Part shown: positions 47,401 to 56,290 of the stretch, in pieces | Layout of the letters: every line of letters starts with the position of its first letter | Position numbering within the stretch: the stretch's first letter is position 1 | Origin: Mactra quadrangularis | Lineage: Eukaryota; Mollusca; Bivalvia; Venerida; Mactridae | Length of the DNA: 64,000 nucleotides | Assembly (NCBI GenBank): GCA_025267735.1 | Contig: CM046303.1 | Coordinates: 39,197,380 to 39,261,379 of the forward strand | Direction: 5' to 3' | Notes under the pieces: model-generated | What the model was told of the DNA's origin: nothing | The model's input: only the letters and a program-made list of their open reading frames with translations | Database searches by the model: none | Program-made: the position numbers and the translations under genes

Positions 47401-50400
47401 AGATCCTGTACGACAATGTTCTACATGATATCGGTTTACGGAGATTGCTAGATAAGATAATTAGCAAGTAGTATAATTTGCTGACATTGTGATAAACTTT
47501 TCGGTCAATGATGTAAAGTTGAGCTTTATTAAGTCAAATTAAGAAAAAAAGAATGAATGTAGGTAGATATCTAGCAAGGCCAAACCTAAAGCCTACATTG
47601 TGACAGCTCGAGCTGCTGAAGTACAGATTGTTTCTTTTTGGTAATAAATTTCAGTTTTAATTTAAATGACCATTTGCATTATAGACGATAGCAATATAAT
47701 ATAACAGCAAAACCAGGTTATGTAGGCTAGTGATTACACATGTTTGCATTCGATGCAATAGATGCATAGGCCTGATTTAATCTCTTCATAGTCATAACAG
47801 ATCCGACTCTATATGCCTAGACTGATGATTAAACATTATAAAACATCAAGGACATTTCAATTTCGATAGGGACGACGTTTTTATTCTTATTTTGCGTAAC
47901 CTATTCACAAAATTTCACGATCAAACAATGATTATAAGTTGTACAGAATCAAAATTCTGAAGAAAAAAGTCAAGTTCGCATTAAAGATTATAGCGTGTGC
48001 TCTATTCCCGAGTGTGCATGTGTATCCGTAGTTACGTGTAAACAATTTGTTGGCGACGCGTTTTGAAGCTGTAACTATCGTCAGTTTAAAGCTATGGTAC
48101 CGAAATTATGCGTACAATTCTCTCGAAAAAACATTTATGTGTTGCTTATCTATTTAGTAATCCAATCTAAAGCAAAACTAATACAGTACACGTCTAACAC
48201 GTTACTCTAGTTAAAGAAAATTCAACACCACAGGACGGTTTCGGCACGTTGACGAAAGTTGGACGGAAAACACAAATCACGACTATAAACAATCCTTATT
48301 TTTTAGCTATGTGTTACCACTTTCTTAAACAATGATAGTAAGTCAGTCATAGTTTACAAAACATCGATTTATTCCCTTTAATTAAAGCAAGATAGCCTGT
48401 TAAATATAAGTATAAACAATGCAATAATCACTGACGTGATACGTGTACGCTAAAATTGACCTCGATAACGTTATTGACGTTTACCGCAAACGACGTCAAA
48501 CAGCTTAAGGGCCCTTTTCTCGCGTTGCGCATCATTTAATGAACAGGTTATGTTGGTCTTAAGCACGATTATATTAAAGGTACTCATTCACAGATTTCAA
48601 CTTAAACATCAGCTTTTTCTGAAACTATCAAAATTGTTTGGAAACATTTTTGAAGCAGAAAACTAGTGATTTGATAAGGACAATATTAGTGCAAATTGAC
48701 ATACAAGTACAAATGATGGTGTTTCAAGTAGTAAACATCTACTATGTATGTCACGGTACATGTATATAGACAATTTTAGTGCATTTTTGTGACTTTTATT
48801 GTATATTTCTTGCAACATATAGGTCAGTTTGTCCTAAATATTAAGACTTAATTTTTTGACACAATTACAGACACTGAATGGTATTTTGAAAATATTGAAA
48901 ATCTGAATCAAATCTGTGAACTTGTTCCTTTAATAATACACTGTTTTAAACATTTGAGGAATTATTGTATTTTATAACTTACGATCTTCTAAGATCTGAA
49001 TCTCGTTGACGTCTGCTAACTAATGGTTCAGTTTCTTCTGTTAATGTACTTAATTGATCAACATCTATACCATTCACCTATAAAACATAATTATATCACT
49101 ATAGTAACATATAACGGACATAAAAGATAATCAGATTAATAACTATACATTTACCACAGTGTGTCTTACGGTCTTGAACTTGTGATGTAATCGTCAAGTT
49201 AAGTGCATATTATGTATGCAATTACTAGACAGATTACATCTTATTTATGTGAACATCCGCTAACATAATTATGGTTGATGTCTGGACACGTGTTGAGCTG
49301 TCAACTCAACTGTATAAAAGGTATTGCAATCGTATGATCATTGCTCAGTGGAGCCAATGAACCCTTGCGGGATCTTTGGCCAGAACCTTAGGTCCACGCT
49401 AGACATAAGGCTTATACTTAGGTACCGTAGACTATGGATGTTTGTACTTGTATGTTTGGCTACCTTACACTCATGACATTTGATATGCATTTACATGTGA
49501 TGTTAGAATGAACATTAAACTAGTTAACTATCTGTGTTGTACTGTTGTATCCTGGGTTGTTAATACATTACTATACGTAAGCGGCTATGCGACAACTAGA
49601 AATTTGGGCTCAGATTCGTCACCCCAGTGCCCCACACAGTTTATGCTTCTTGTGCCTCGCCCTTCTCTTCTATGAGATATATACACCTGGTTAGTTTCAT
49701 ATCAATTGTTTGAATAGTATTAAACTTCTGCTCCAAACTAGCGACCAGGTAGGAGACGCCACCACCGCCAAAAGTAACCCATCTATGTCCCCTTTTCATG
49801 CGACACAAAATCAAACTGCCACTACCTAGTCATTTCAAATGTTACAGTGACCGAATATATCAATGCAATCAATTGTAAATGATAACTTCTGGTATACATA
49901 CTTTAAGTCCACTGTCAGAACCAATACTGATATCTGAATCTTCTCTTTGTAAATTTCTCTCCATTTTATACATTTCAATAAGTTCTTCTAATTCCTTAGA
50001 TACAATTAATCCATTATCTAAAAGTATAATTTAATGAAACAAAATAATTCATAAGCATTTCTTCAAAACTATTTAAAATAGTTACAAAGTTTCAATTTAA
50101 AAGCATTTACATTCAAAGGATATACAGGCAAATGACTGTGCCAAAAGTATAGAACCAAGTTTAGTCTTTAAAATAGTATTAAAAACGTAAGAAATCACTT
50201 ACTTACAATATTTGTCAGTTATAACATTCAACTGAACAAGTTAAGACGTGTGACAGATTGTTGAAAACGAAAGTAGGATACTGAGTGAATAACCAAGCTA
50301 TTTATATATTTGTTATAAGTCGTACTTGCTGAAATCAAACATTTTCATTGGTCGCTTCTTGTCTTTTCAACATTTATATGTGGTTAGGATATCTTTTTAA

Positions 50401-53400
50401 TAGAATTTTACTAATCTTGAACAATAACAAGCTCTAGTATCTTCTCATCAGTAAATGCATATTTTCATACTAATCTATTTTTAGCTTATCTGACCCACAT
50501 GGGTCTAGTTAGGAAACACCCAAATATTACGAGAAAATAAAGAAATATCTTGCTAAGTAATATAACAGTGTGTCTGTTGCATTCACAGTTATAAAAACCT
50601 TTCACGGAGACAGTAGAGATCCTGTATGACAATGCTCAATCTCCGTAAACAGAGATCCTGTAGAGCGTTGTCGTACTGGATCTCTACTTAGTCAATGCAA
50701 GGTCACGTCGAGATGAACTTTGTGTCGACCAATCAATGCGTAGCTTTCATCTAGACGAAAACACTGTTAATCACATTTTGATTTTCGTAATTTCTATTTT
50801 TAGACCTATGTTTGCATGCTAATTTAACAGCGGTATTATTCAGTCTGTACGGAGCCCCTAAAATACGGAGCCCCTAAAAGGACATTTTGAAATACTTTTT
50901 TTATTTTCACAACTATTTCGTTTAAACGTAATATTATTTCGTTTTAACGAAATATTATTTCGTTTTTTTCGAAATATTATTTCGATTAAACGAAATAATA
51001 TTACGTTTAAACGAAATAATTATTTCGTTTTTTCGAAATAATATTATTTCGTTTTTTCGAAATAATTATTTCGTTTTTTCGAAATAATTATTTCGTTTTT
51101 TTCGAAATATTATTTCGTTTAAACGTAATATTATTTCGTTTTAACGAAATATTATTTCGTTTAATCGAAATAATTATTTCGTTTTTTCGAAATAATTATT
51201 TCGTTTTTTCGAAATAATATTATTTCGTTTTTTCGAAATAATTATTTCGTTTTTTCGAAATATTATTTCGTTTAAACGTAATATTATTTCGTTTTAACGA
51301 AATATTATTTCGTTTAATCGAAAAACTTATTTCGTTTTTTAGAAATAATTATTTCGTTTTTTCGAAATAATTATTTCGATTTAACGAAATATTATTACGT
51401 TTAAACGAAATAATATTTCGTATAAACGAAATAATATTTCGAAAAAACGAAATAATTATTTCGAAAAAACGAAATAATTATTTCGAAAAAACGAAATAAT
51501 ATTATTTCGAAAAAACGAAATAATTATTTCGAAAAAAACGAAATAATTATTTCGATTAAACGAAATAATATTTCGTTAAAACGAAATAATATTACGTTTA
51601 AACGAAATAATATTTCGAAAAAACGAAATAATTATTTCGAAAAAACGAAATAATTATTTCGAAAAAACGAAATAATATTATTTCGAAAAAACGAAATAAT
51701 TATTTCGTTTAAACGTAATATTGTTTCGTTGAATCGAAATAATATTTCGAAAAAAACGAAATAATATTTCGTTAAAACGAAATAATATTACGTTTAAACG
51801 AAATAGTTGTGAAAATAAAAAAAGTATTTCAAAATGTCCTTTTAGGGGCTCCGTAAGTACGCGATTGGGCGGCTCATTTCAAATTTCGTGACGTAGACGA
51901 TGTAAACAAGTTACGTATCATAACAATTTCGTCATGAATATTATGATGAGAAAAGGTCACCTGAACGTGACTTTCGTTTGGAAAAGGCCAGATCTACATT
52001 AGCGAGTATGCGAGCGGTAAAATTGTAGATCGGGTTTTAATCAGATTGGACAATGCTCTACGGGATACAATGTATCTGTTAATGGAGATTGCATCACTGC
52101 ATGCTCATTTGCTCCTTTCTGTTCTAGAATAAACTTGAGCTAGAAAACTTTATCCTGCTAGCTTAGTACTGGGGGACCAGGAAGGGGACTGAAAGATTAC
52201 TCAATCTCTGTAAACATATATCCTGTATAGCGTTGTCATACAGGATCTCTAAGATCTCAATGGAGGGTCACGTCCAGATGACCTTTATGTCAACCAATCA
52301 ATGCGTAGCTTTCATCTACGAAACACTATTACATGTAATTTAGCATTTTAATTTCATAATTTCTATTTTAGACCAAGGTTTGCGAGCTAATTTGAAAGCG
52401 GTATTATTCACAGGCTGTGATAGGAATTAGGGCGGCTCATTTCAAATTGTGTGACGTACGTAGACAATGTAAACAAGTTACCTAACATAACAATTTCGTC
52501 ATGAATATTGTAATGAAAAAAGGGTCACCTGAACGCGACCCTCGTTTGAAAAAGGTCAGATCTAAATTAGCAAGTAGGCGAGCTGACAATTTAGGTCGGC
52601 TTTTAATCAGATTGAAAAATTATTGAAAACATAATCTAACAAATAATAAAATTGAAACAAAATCTTACCATCAATCAAATGTTTCTGTTTTCTAATGATT
52701 TGATCACACAGACTCTGATGTTGTCTAAATCTAGATATGACCATATCTTTCTTCTTTATTTGAAAGTCTCTTATTATACACGATGACTGTACTTCTGTAG
52801 TCTGGATTTCTAATTCATGAACACGACATAACAAACGTAGAACATCTTTTTGATCTTCGGAACTTACACGATGTGGAATTATCTAGAAAAATAGAAAATG
52901 TACATTTTGATCAAAGATATTACTTTTTATTCACATAGAAATGGGTGTGTTGTAAAATTGCTAGCTTAATACACATACAGAACTATACTGGAGCTAATAT
53001 TAAAATAATGAAAAATGAAAAAATACCTTTACTAATTAGTGTGTTTAGTCACAATATTTACTATTTACAATGTACATGTATCAAAATAAATTTGGAATTT
53101 GTCTATGTTAACTCTCTAATACAATGAAACACTAGAAACTACAGTAATAATAATATCAATTATCCAAACCCCTCGAAAATTGTAATGAACCCAACCTGAC
53201 TTTTTGATGTATTCATGAATATAGTCTTAACAATCAGGTAAATTGGGTTATGGAGTAAACAGCATCCAACTACACAATGCATATTTAAGTCAGTCTGAAG
53301 GAGAATTGTAGGATCAGTATCCCTAACAACACTTGAATGAATCAAATCTGTTGACTTTTTTATATGAATATAGTCTCAATATATAGGTAAGTTAGGCTTT

Positions 53401-55943
53401 AAATTTAACCACATACAACTATACTTAAGTTAGCTTGAAAATATATTTAGGTCAGACTCTCTCTAAAAGGTCGACTTTTCTAAAATCTTGATGCAGCACT
53501 TATTTCAATTTACAGGAGCAAGTTTTTTTCCATTTTCAGATTATAAGATGTGGGAAACCAAAGAAACAAATGATATATGTTGTGATTTTATATTTGAAAT
53601 GTTTTATACTGATTGATCCTTTACCCACTACATTTGTTCATCAAAGTGCTAAAAGAGCTTCCAAGACATGGTTCCAACAGAGCAAAACATTAATACTGTT
53701 GGATATTACAAACAATGAGACTATTTTTTCATGTGTAGGTGTTAACCTAACTTTATATCATTGTGTTTAATCTGACTGCCAAGACCAAATGTAATTGTTC
53801 ACATCAATTTTTGTGAAACATTTCAAAAGTTGCAGATTCTCAGACCTGAGTTGCAAGCAAATCATTTCAGAAATGACCAATACCTCTTCAAGCTTCTTAG
53901 TTTTTGATCTAGCCATTTCTAATTCTTTCTTTACTGTAGCTCGTATTTTTTCCGTTCTATATTTTTCATCATGCAATACTTTAAGTTCTTCTTTAGCTTG
54001 TCTTACATCTTCGGCACCTTCTATTTCATCTGTTCCTGATCCAGCCATATCTATAGATTTCTTGTTCTCTGTAACATATCCACAATAATCAATATTAGCA
54101 TGGTTTATGTTTGTATTTGTTATTTTTCATTTACCATTCATAATAAATTTAATTTGTATGTCTGGTTTCTTTTTTAAAGAGCTTTCATGTGTGCAATTTT
54201 GCTATAAATCTTACTTGGGCTGTGAAGTAATTTTGTATGTGTCTTCAGCTTATTTTTTTTGGTGGGAAAATAGTAGAATTAAAAGCACTCAATACGTCAA
54301 TAAATTATCATTAAAGTTCCTATATCATGACTAATACTGCCCACGGCCTGCAAAATTATATAAATTTATATGGTACAAATGTGTTTTATAGTATTTCAAA
54401 CACAATGATTTTAAACTGTGTTAGGCATTTTATTAAATCAAAGGTAAACGAAGAAACCAGCAAGCTTTCAATGATTGACCATAATGATATGAATCAAGAA
54501 AAACCTAATCTTAAAGATATACAACTATGTGTGACATTATGTCCTCAGTTATCCTGTGATAGGCTGGGAAATAAAACCTGTGACTTACCTTCAAGAAGTT
54601 GAGCTAAAGGACGATCAGGATATTTTACTTTTCTTGCTCGTGCCATATCTAATTCCCACCTGGATTAAACAACAATGGTTTATTAGAATTAAATATTGGT
54701 GGGGGAAACCCTTGGGGTCGCATACAGATTAGCCGGGACCTGGGATCATATTAAACATGTAGTAACTCGGGGAATTGACTACCTGATGTCAGTGTTAAAT
54801 AATACATTTCAAATAAATGACACATAAGAAATAGGATTTCAAATTATAACAACAATTCTCTACGAAGACAACTTATAATTGGCGTTAATTTTAATGTTAA
54901 CATTTAAATTGTAATGCACATGTACTTGTTTTATTGTAGAAATCAATTGTAGTACTAAACTCACTCTGATATGATCTTTTGGTTTCTATTTGTTTCCAGG
55001 GAGATTTCCATTGTGGCATTATTTAATTCCATCAAACTTTTCCTTAATTCCATTTGATCTTTAAATGATATCAACAATTGTTCTTTAATTTTATTTAATT
55101 CCTCTCTGTCGGCGTTTCTTTTTGCTTCCATCACTTCAGCTGTGAATACAAAGGAAATATTTGTACTAGTTACCATGAATGTGGTTTCTGTCATGGCGAT
55201 TTAGTCTTTCATGAGTTCACGTTTAACATACATAGTTGTACATACTGATACTGACAACTTAACCATTGACCAAAACTTGAAACATTATACAGTCATTTAT
55301 ATCAGCTATACGGAGCCCCTAACGTGACATTTTGAAATACTTTTTATACAAGGAAGGGATTACTTTGTTTAACAAAGTTAGCCACTTGTCTAAGGACGTG
55401 GTTATAGATGCATCAGCGTATTGTCATTTACAAATACAATGTTTCCATGTTAATGTCATAGGGGGAATCAGCGGGGGTCAGTGGGGTACGGACCCCCTGT
55501 AATTTCCGAAATGTACACGTTCATTAGTGTATTTTTTAACTGTAAGCCATTTTTAAGTAGCAAGTAGCAGTTTTATCGTGCTCCCTTCGCTCGCCTTTGT
55601 ATTTGACATAGATCTAATGGTTATGACGTTTTTATTATTAATATGTTGCGTTATTCTGCAAACAGTGCATAAATTATGAAGTGATTGTGGTTTGGACACC
55701 CCTAGAAAAAGTTTGGATCCCCACCTTGAAAAAATACCTGGATCCGCTCCTTAATATACACAATAAATTATATAAATACATACATTGTACAGATTGTATA
55801 TCTGCTATATGTGATCTACGTCCAGCACTGGGGGATGGGTTATTTAGTTTATGTCTTAAACGATTGATCTCCTCTCGTAATTCTTGAATGATGTTTGTAT
55901 ACTGAGCTATATGGTAGGCTACGTCTGTTACATTTCTACGAAC
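29327..55943 (-). CDS. KIF19: kinesin-8 KIF19-like, C-terminal 638 residues, ten exons
   Basis: Coding exons in transcript order: 55943-55784, 55139-54965, 54659-54589, 54068-53884, 52882-52669, 50017-49902, 49077-48983, 32510-31871, 31065-30975 and 29496-29327 (stop TGA 29329-29327). Total is 1,917 nt; every intron is GT-AG and every phase fits. The first exon encodes VAYHIAQYTNIIQELRGEI, the neck/first coiled coil after a KIF18/19 motor. Later exons give FKDQMELRKSLMELNN, LLCRVHELEIQTTEVQ and HQSLCDQIIRKQKHLID, which match the order in vertebrate KIF19. KIF19 is a plus-end-directed, microtubule-depolymerising kinesin known from control of motile cilium length. The tail is basic and rich in Ser/Thr/Asn, presumably for microtubule or cargo contact. 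The motor domain is not found in 56-64 kb and should lie further right. One 16.5-kb intron is almost wholly transposon-derived. Confidence 0.88.
29639..30310 (+). pseudogene. LINE ORF2 C-terminal remnant (post-RT region)
   Basis: The reading frame encodes FREHVKRKCKSA, VISHLDYCNAILYGI, ALFDLHWLPVKQRIEFKILT and HTAGPQLWNDLPLGLR. This is the standard C-terminal region after the polymerase in CR1/L2-type LINEs. The endonuclease and YADD-bearing domain are lost by 5' truncation, the usual outcome of incomplete target-primed reverse transcription. The frame is uninterrupted, so the insertion is probably not old. It cannot be autonomous. Confidence 0.85.
29639..30372 (+). mobile_element. 5'-truncated CR1-like LINE with target duplication
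   Basis: The 3' end of a LINE ends in a TTTAAG repeat. Flanking ttcttatc at 29631-29638 and 30373-30380 is an exact 8-bp target-site duplication. It is inserted antisense in a KIF19 intron. Confidence 0.85.
30653..30729. repeat. hairpin repeat, copy B
   Basis: Arms 'gcaagactgtagtaa' and 'ttactacagtcttgc' are perfectly complementary (15 bp) around a 22-nt loop, and imperfect outer arms (tcgagtgttgc / gggcaaccctcga) extend the stem. Copies occur at 15334 and around 34069-34124/38984-39360. Confidence 0.7.
30975..31065 (-). CDS. KIF19: KIF19 tail exon
   Basis: Encodes YLKKNQGRNVKGRQNNDVQ and KHRTSRTDPDK. Strongly basic; ends in phase 1. Confidence 0.82.
31311..31570 (+). repeat. tRNA-derived SINE, position-1 family
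   Basis: The A box is 'tagctcagtcggtag' and the B box 'acgttcgattcc'. The body includes 'ggctattctcccttctacca'. The 3' end is worn. It is in a KIF19 intron, antisense to the gene. Confidence 0.75.
31871..32510 (-). CDS. KIF19: KIF19 long tail exon
   Basis: 213 codons of low-complexity, hydrophilic tail. It includes a short Ala/Lys/Arg-rich helix (RNIAALAAKKRNRAQTNLNN) and many Ser/Thr/Arg residues, ending in LNKKKKKDTYTNQ. Sequence conservation is low, as expected for the kinesin-8 tail; assignment rests on in-phase splicing to both neighbours. Confidence 0.8.
32511..34068. other. start of the 16.5-kb KIF19 intron
   Basis: Includes one arm (32774-32808) of a distant inverted pair with 48504-48541. 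The rest is AT-rich with no gene seen. Confidence 0.4.
35150..35300. repeat. degenerate relative of the TTTCG palindromic element
   Basis: 'aagtactttttattttcaca' followed by 'cgtttaacgaaaag' echoes the arms of 50850-51853. Fragmentary. Confidence 0.35.
36934..38084. mobile_element. 1,151-bp nested foldback with GGTACC termini
   Basis: The left end is 'ggtaccttcccttaccggac' and the right end 'gtccggtaagggaaggtacc'. Exact flanks atctaattcg (36924-36933 and 38085-38094) give a 10-bp (or 9-bp) target duplication. The interior carries many copies of 'accggactggc' and its complement, so the element folds on itself at several scales. Non-coding; the duplication size suggests a Mutator-like origin. 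Confidence 0.85.
39366..39967. other. intron sequence, nothing recognised
   Basis: AT-rich; no exon or clear repeat. Confidence 0.35.
40591..43661 (-). pseudogene. LINE ORF2: endonuclease and reverse transcriptase, two lesions
   Basis: This is the enzyme that nicks DNA and copies LINE RNA at the target. The N-terminal part (43661-42900) has CGDIHPCPGP, then an APE-type endonuclease (HVNVQSLLPKLHEIKSL, SESWLDDS, GGGVCLYIR, LMLGDFNTD). The RT part (42903-41299) has NARVVPLFKKNNRLS, GNYRPVSIL, GFRGGFSTDTCLIHLIDYI, LLDLQKAFDTVNHA, CGVPQGSILGPLLFL and the YADD motif (LLLYADDSAIL). The C-terminal part (to 40591) has HFDYACSVWYNGI and LNWLPVQSRVEQIM. One frameshift near 42900-42930 separates endonuclease from RT, and one in-frame TAA at 41299-41301 follows HLGKT. 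Only two lesions imply a fairly recent loss of function. I used the conserved endonuclease as guide; 43661 itself is a GTG, not a proven start. Confidence 0.88.
43761..46756 (+). mobile_element. 2,996-bp DNA transposon, copy 1
   Basis: Ends are 'cagggtggagaatcaaaacc' and its inverse. Inverted similarity runs inward for about 530 bp. Flanks ataaa (43756-43760 and 46757-46761) suggest a 5-6-bp duplication. A copy of exactly the same length lies inverted at 57225-60220. It is inserted into the 5' part of the LINE. No transposase signature is seen; the only long frame is at 44765-45577. The superfamily is undetermined. Confidence 0.88.
44765..45577 (+). CDS. transposon-carried ORF, RT C-terminal (zinc-binding) like, copy 1
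   Basis: The frame is open for 270 codons from 44765 (TTG), but the first ATG is at 44843 (244 codons). The upstream frame stays open to a TGA at 44702 with no start, as expected of a captured fragment. Residues 65-130 (GFIPDIYSILNKYGLNTYWN ... DADFTRLKNI) and a C-x2-C-x9-H-x4-C cluster at C171, C174, H184, C189 (CTLCHLPITDMQRHLVAEC) recall the region after the polymerase, including a zf-RVT-type finger, of LINE ORF2 proteins. No RT catalytic YxDD and no DDE triad is visible. Most likely a retrotransposon tail carried by a DNA transposon. The function is unknown. The protein is identical in copy 2. Confidence 0.6.
   Translation: MRTKTPKSGKVVRISIRVISSPSIYRMQCRSFKCRTVLYHNLIARKIFDYRLHLFIERGYTGQTGFIPDIYSILNKYGLNTYWNVYLDTAGLPTKHVWKRIINKAVRRYHSSTWLTNISSDADFTRLKNIQLDITPSIIWSSAISKTDIIHAIKTVKFLTFAYNRRDIQNCTLCHLPITDMQRHLVAECSQVQIMRLQFLSYVHRHFSINLCQLLSYLSGENFIETLFNINIVNHFIRDNNLQYLYIRQLCKFIYCWSVFFTSDIFSFTK
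47448..48982. other. intron, right part
   Basis: Contains the second arm (48504-48541, 'gggcccttttctcgcgttgc') of the inverted pair with 32774-32808. Otherwise nothing is recognised. Confidence 0.4.
48983..49077 (-). CDS. KIF19: KIF19 exon
   Basis: Encodes VNGIDVDQLSTLTEETEPLV and SRRQRDSDLRR. Ends in phase 2 and joins across the 16.5-kb intron. Confidence 0.8.
49160..49594 (+). repeat. possible solo or truncated LTR
   Basis: A TG...CA segment of about 435 bp with a TATA box (tataaaagg, about 49313) and an end 'ctatgcgaca'. It is followed by 'tttgggctcagattcg', which could be a worn tRNA primer-binding site. No partner LTR or target duplication is found, so this is tentative. Confidence 0.35.
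49902..50017 (-). CDS. KIF19: KIF19 exon
   Basis: Encodes DNGLIVSKELEELIEMYKME and an acidic/Ser stretch, corresponding to the 'LEELYEVYL'-like segment after the second coiled coil. Confidence 0.82.
50637..52048 (-). mobile_element. CAATCT-type MITE, copy 3, carrying a palindromic element
   Basis: It starts 'caatctccgtaaacagag' and ends 'gggttttaatcagattg'. Flanks gacaatgct (50628-50636 and 52049-52057) are an exact 9-bp duplication. A 1-kb TTTCG foldback is inserted at 50850-51853; without it the MITE is about 408 bp. Confidence 0.85.
50850..51853. mobile_element. TTTCG palindromic foldback element, 1,004 bp
   Basis: Terminal arms 'cggagcccctaaaaggacat' are exact inverses over about 60 bp (the left terminus is duplicated, 50850-50863 and 50865 onward). 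TA flanks occur at 50848-50849 and 51854-51855. The interior is almost only A, T and the unit (TT)ATTTCG with its complement CGAAATAA, including many GTTTAAAC and TTTCGAAA self-complementary sites. The left half is TTTCG-rich and the right half CGAAA-rich, so the whole can form one hairpin of about 1 kb. Confidence 0.88.
52202..52614 (-). mobile_element. CAATCT-type MITE, copy 4
   Basis: Full-length copy, 'caatctctgtaaacat' to 'ttttaatcagattg', 54 bp downstream of a KIF19 exon. Flanks are only partly similar. Confidence 0.78.
52669..52882 (-). CDS. KIF19: KIF19 exon, second coiled coil
   Basis: Encodes VSSEDQKDVLRLLCRVHELE then IQTTEVQSS...RFRQHQSLCDQIIR. This is the most diagnostic KIF19 block in the window. 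Confidence 0.9.
53884..54068 (-). CDS. KIF19: KIF19 exon, acidic then coiled coil
   Basis: Acidic linker (GTDEIEGAEDVRQ), then a heptad-like helix AKEELKVLHDEKYRTEKI ... SKTKKLEE. Confidence 0.85.
54589..54659 (-). CDS. KIF19: KIF19 short exon
   Basis: 71 nt encoding WELDMARARKVKYPDRPLAQ. Phase 2 in, phase 1 out; both junctions fit. Confidence 0.82.
54965..55139 (-). CDS. KIF19: KIF19 coiled-coil exon
   Basis: Encodes EVMEAKRNADREELNKIKEQ, FKDQMELRKSLMELNN and TMEISLETNRNQKIIS, corresponding to the LREQLxxxFQEQM... block of KIF19. Confidence 0.88.
55308..55350. repeat. single arm of the TTTCG palindromic element
   Basis: 'acggagcccctaacgtgaca' followed by 'ttttgaaatactttttat' matches the terminal arm of 50850-51853. 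No partner is seen nearby. Confidence 0.55.
55784..55943 (-). CDS. KIF19: KIF19 neck exon (first in window)
   Basis: Encodes VRRNVTDVAYHIAQYTNII and QELRGEINRLRHKLNN, the conserved segment directly after the kinesin-8 motor. Phase 0 at entry, phase 1 at exit. Confidence 0.9.
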
Positions 55944-56166
55944 CTGAAATAATCGTTGAACACATTGTATTAATATAATAGATTAGTAATCTGTGCTCAA
56001 TTCCTCCACACAGAAGCTCATACCCTATTCATGAAATTTAGACAATACTGTCTATTATGGTGGCTGATTTACGTCATGTCGTATTTCCGTTTTTTCGCCG
56101 CTAAGATTAAAAAACGAAAAAGCGAAGGCACGACGAATTCACAGTTTGTCGTATCTTTGCATTTTC

Positions 56167-56290
56167 GGAGGGAGAATGGCCGTAGAAATAATTTTATGAC
56201 CAAGCTTCACGAAAGTATGCCAAGCCCGGGAATCGAACCACGACCCCTCGATCAGTAGACTTTCGTGCTACCGAGCTAGTCGGGTGGCAT
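56167..56290 (-). repeat. tRNA-derived SINE, position-1 family, 3'-truncated
   Basis: On the minus strand: 'gactagctcggtagcacgaa', 'ggttcgattcccgggc' and 'tatggcc'-like body reading 'ggccattctccctcc'. It is cut after about 120 bp. Confidence 0.72.

Larger units (their letters stand above)
39968..47447 (+). mobile_element. CAATCT-type MITE, copy 2, split by a LINE
   Basis: The left part is 39968 to about 40092 and the right part about 47195-47447; together they match the full MITE at 11167-11562. The flanks ctagataag are identical on both sides (39959-39967 and 47448-47456), a perfect 9-bp target duplication. This shows the two halves belong together. Confidence 0.85.
50595..52090 (-). mobile_element. 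CAATCT-type MITE fragment hosting another copy
   Basis: 50595-50636 plus 52049-52090 read as one end of a MITE (agagatcctgtatgacaatgct then ctacgggatac... ending gagattg) split by the copy at 50637-52048. The rest of this outer copy is missing. Confidence 0.65.
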
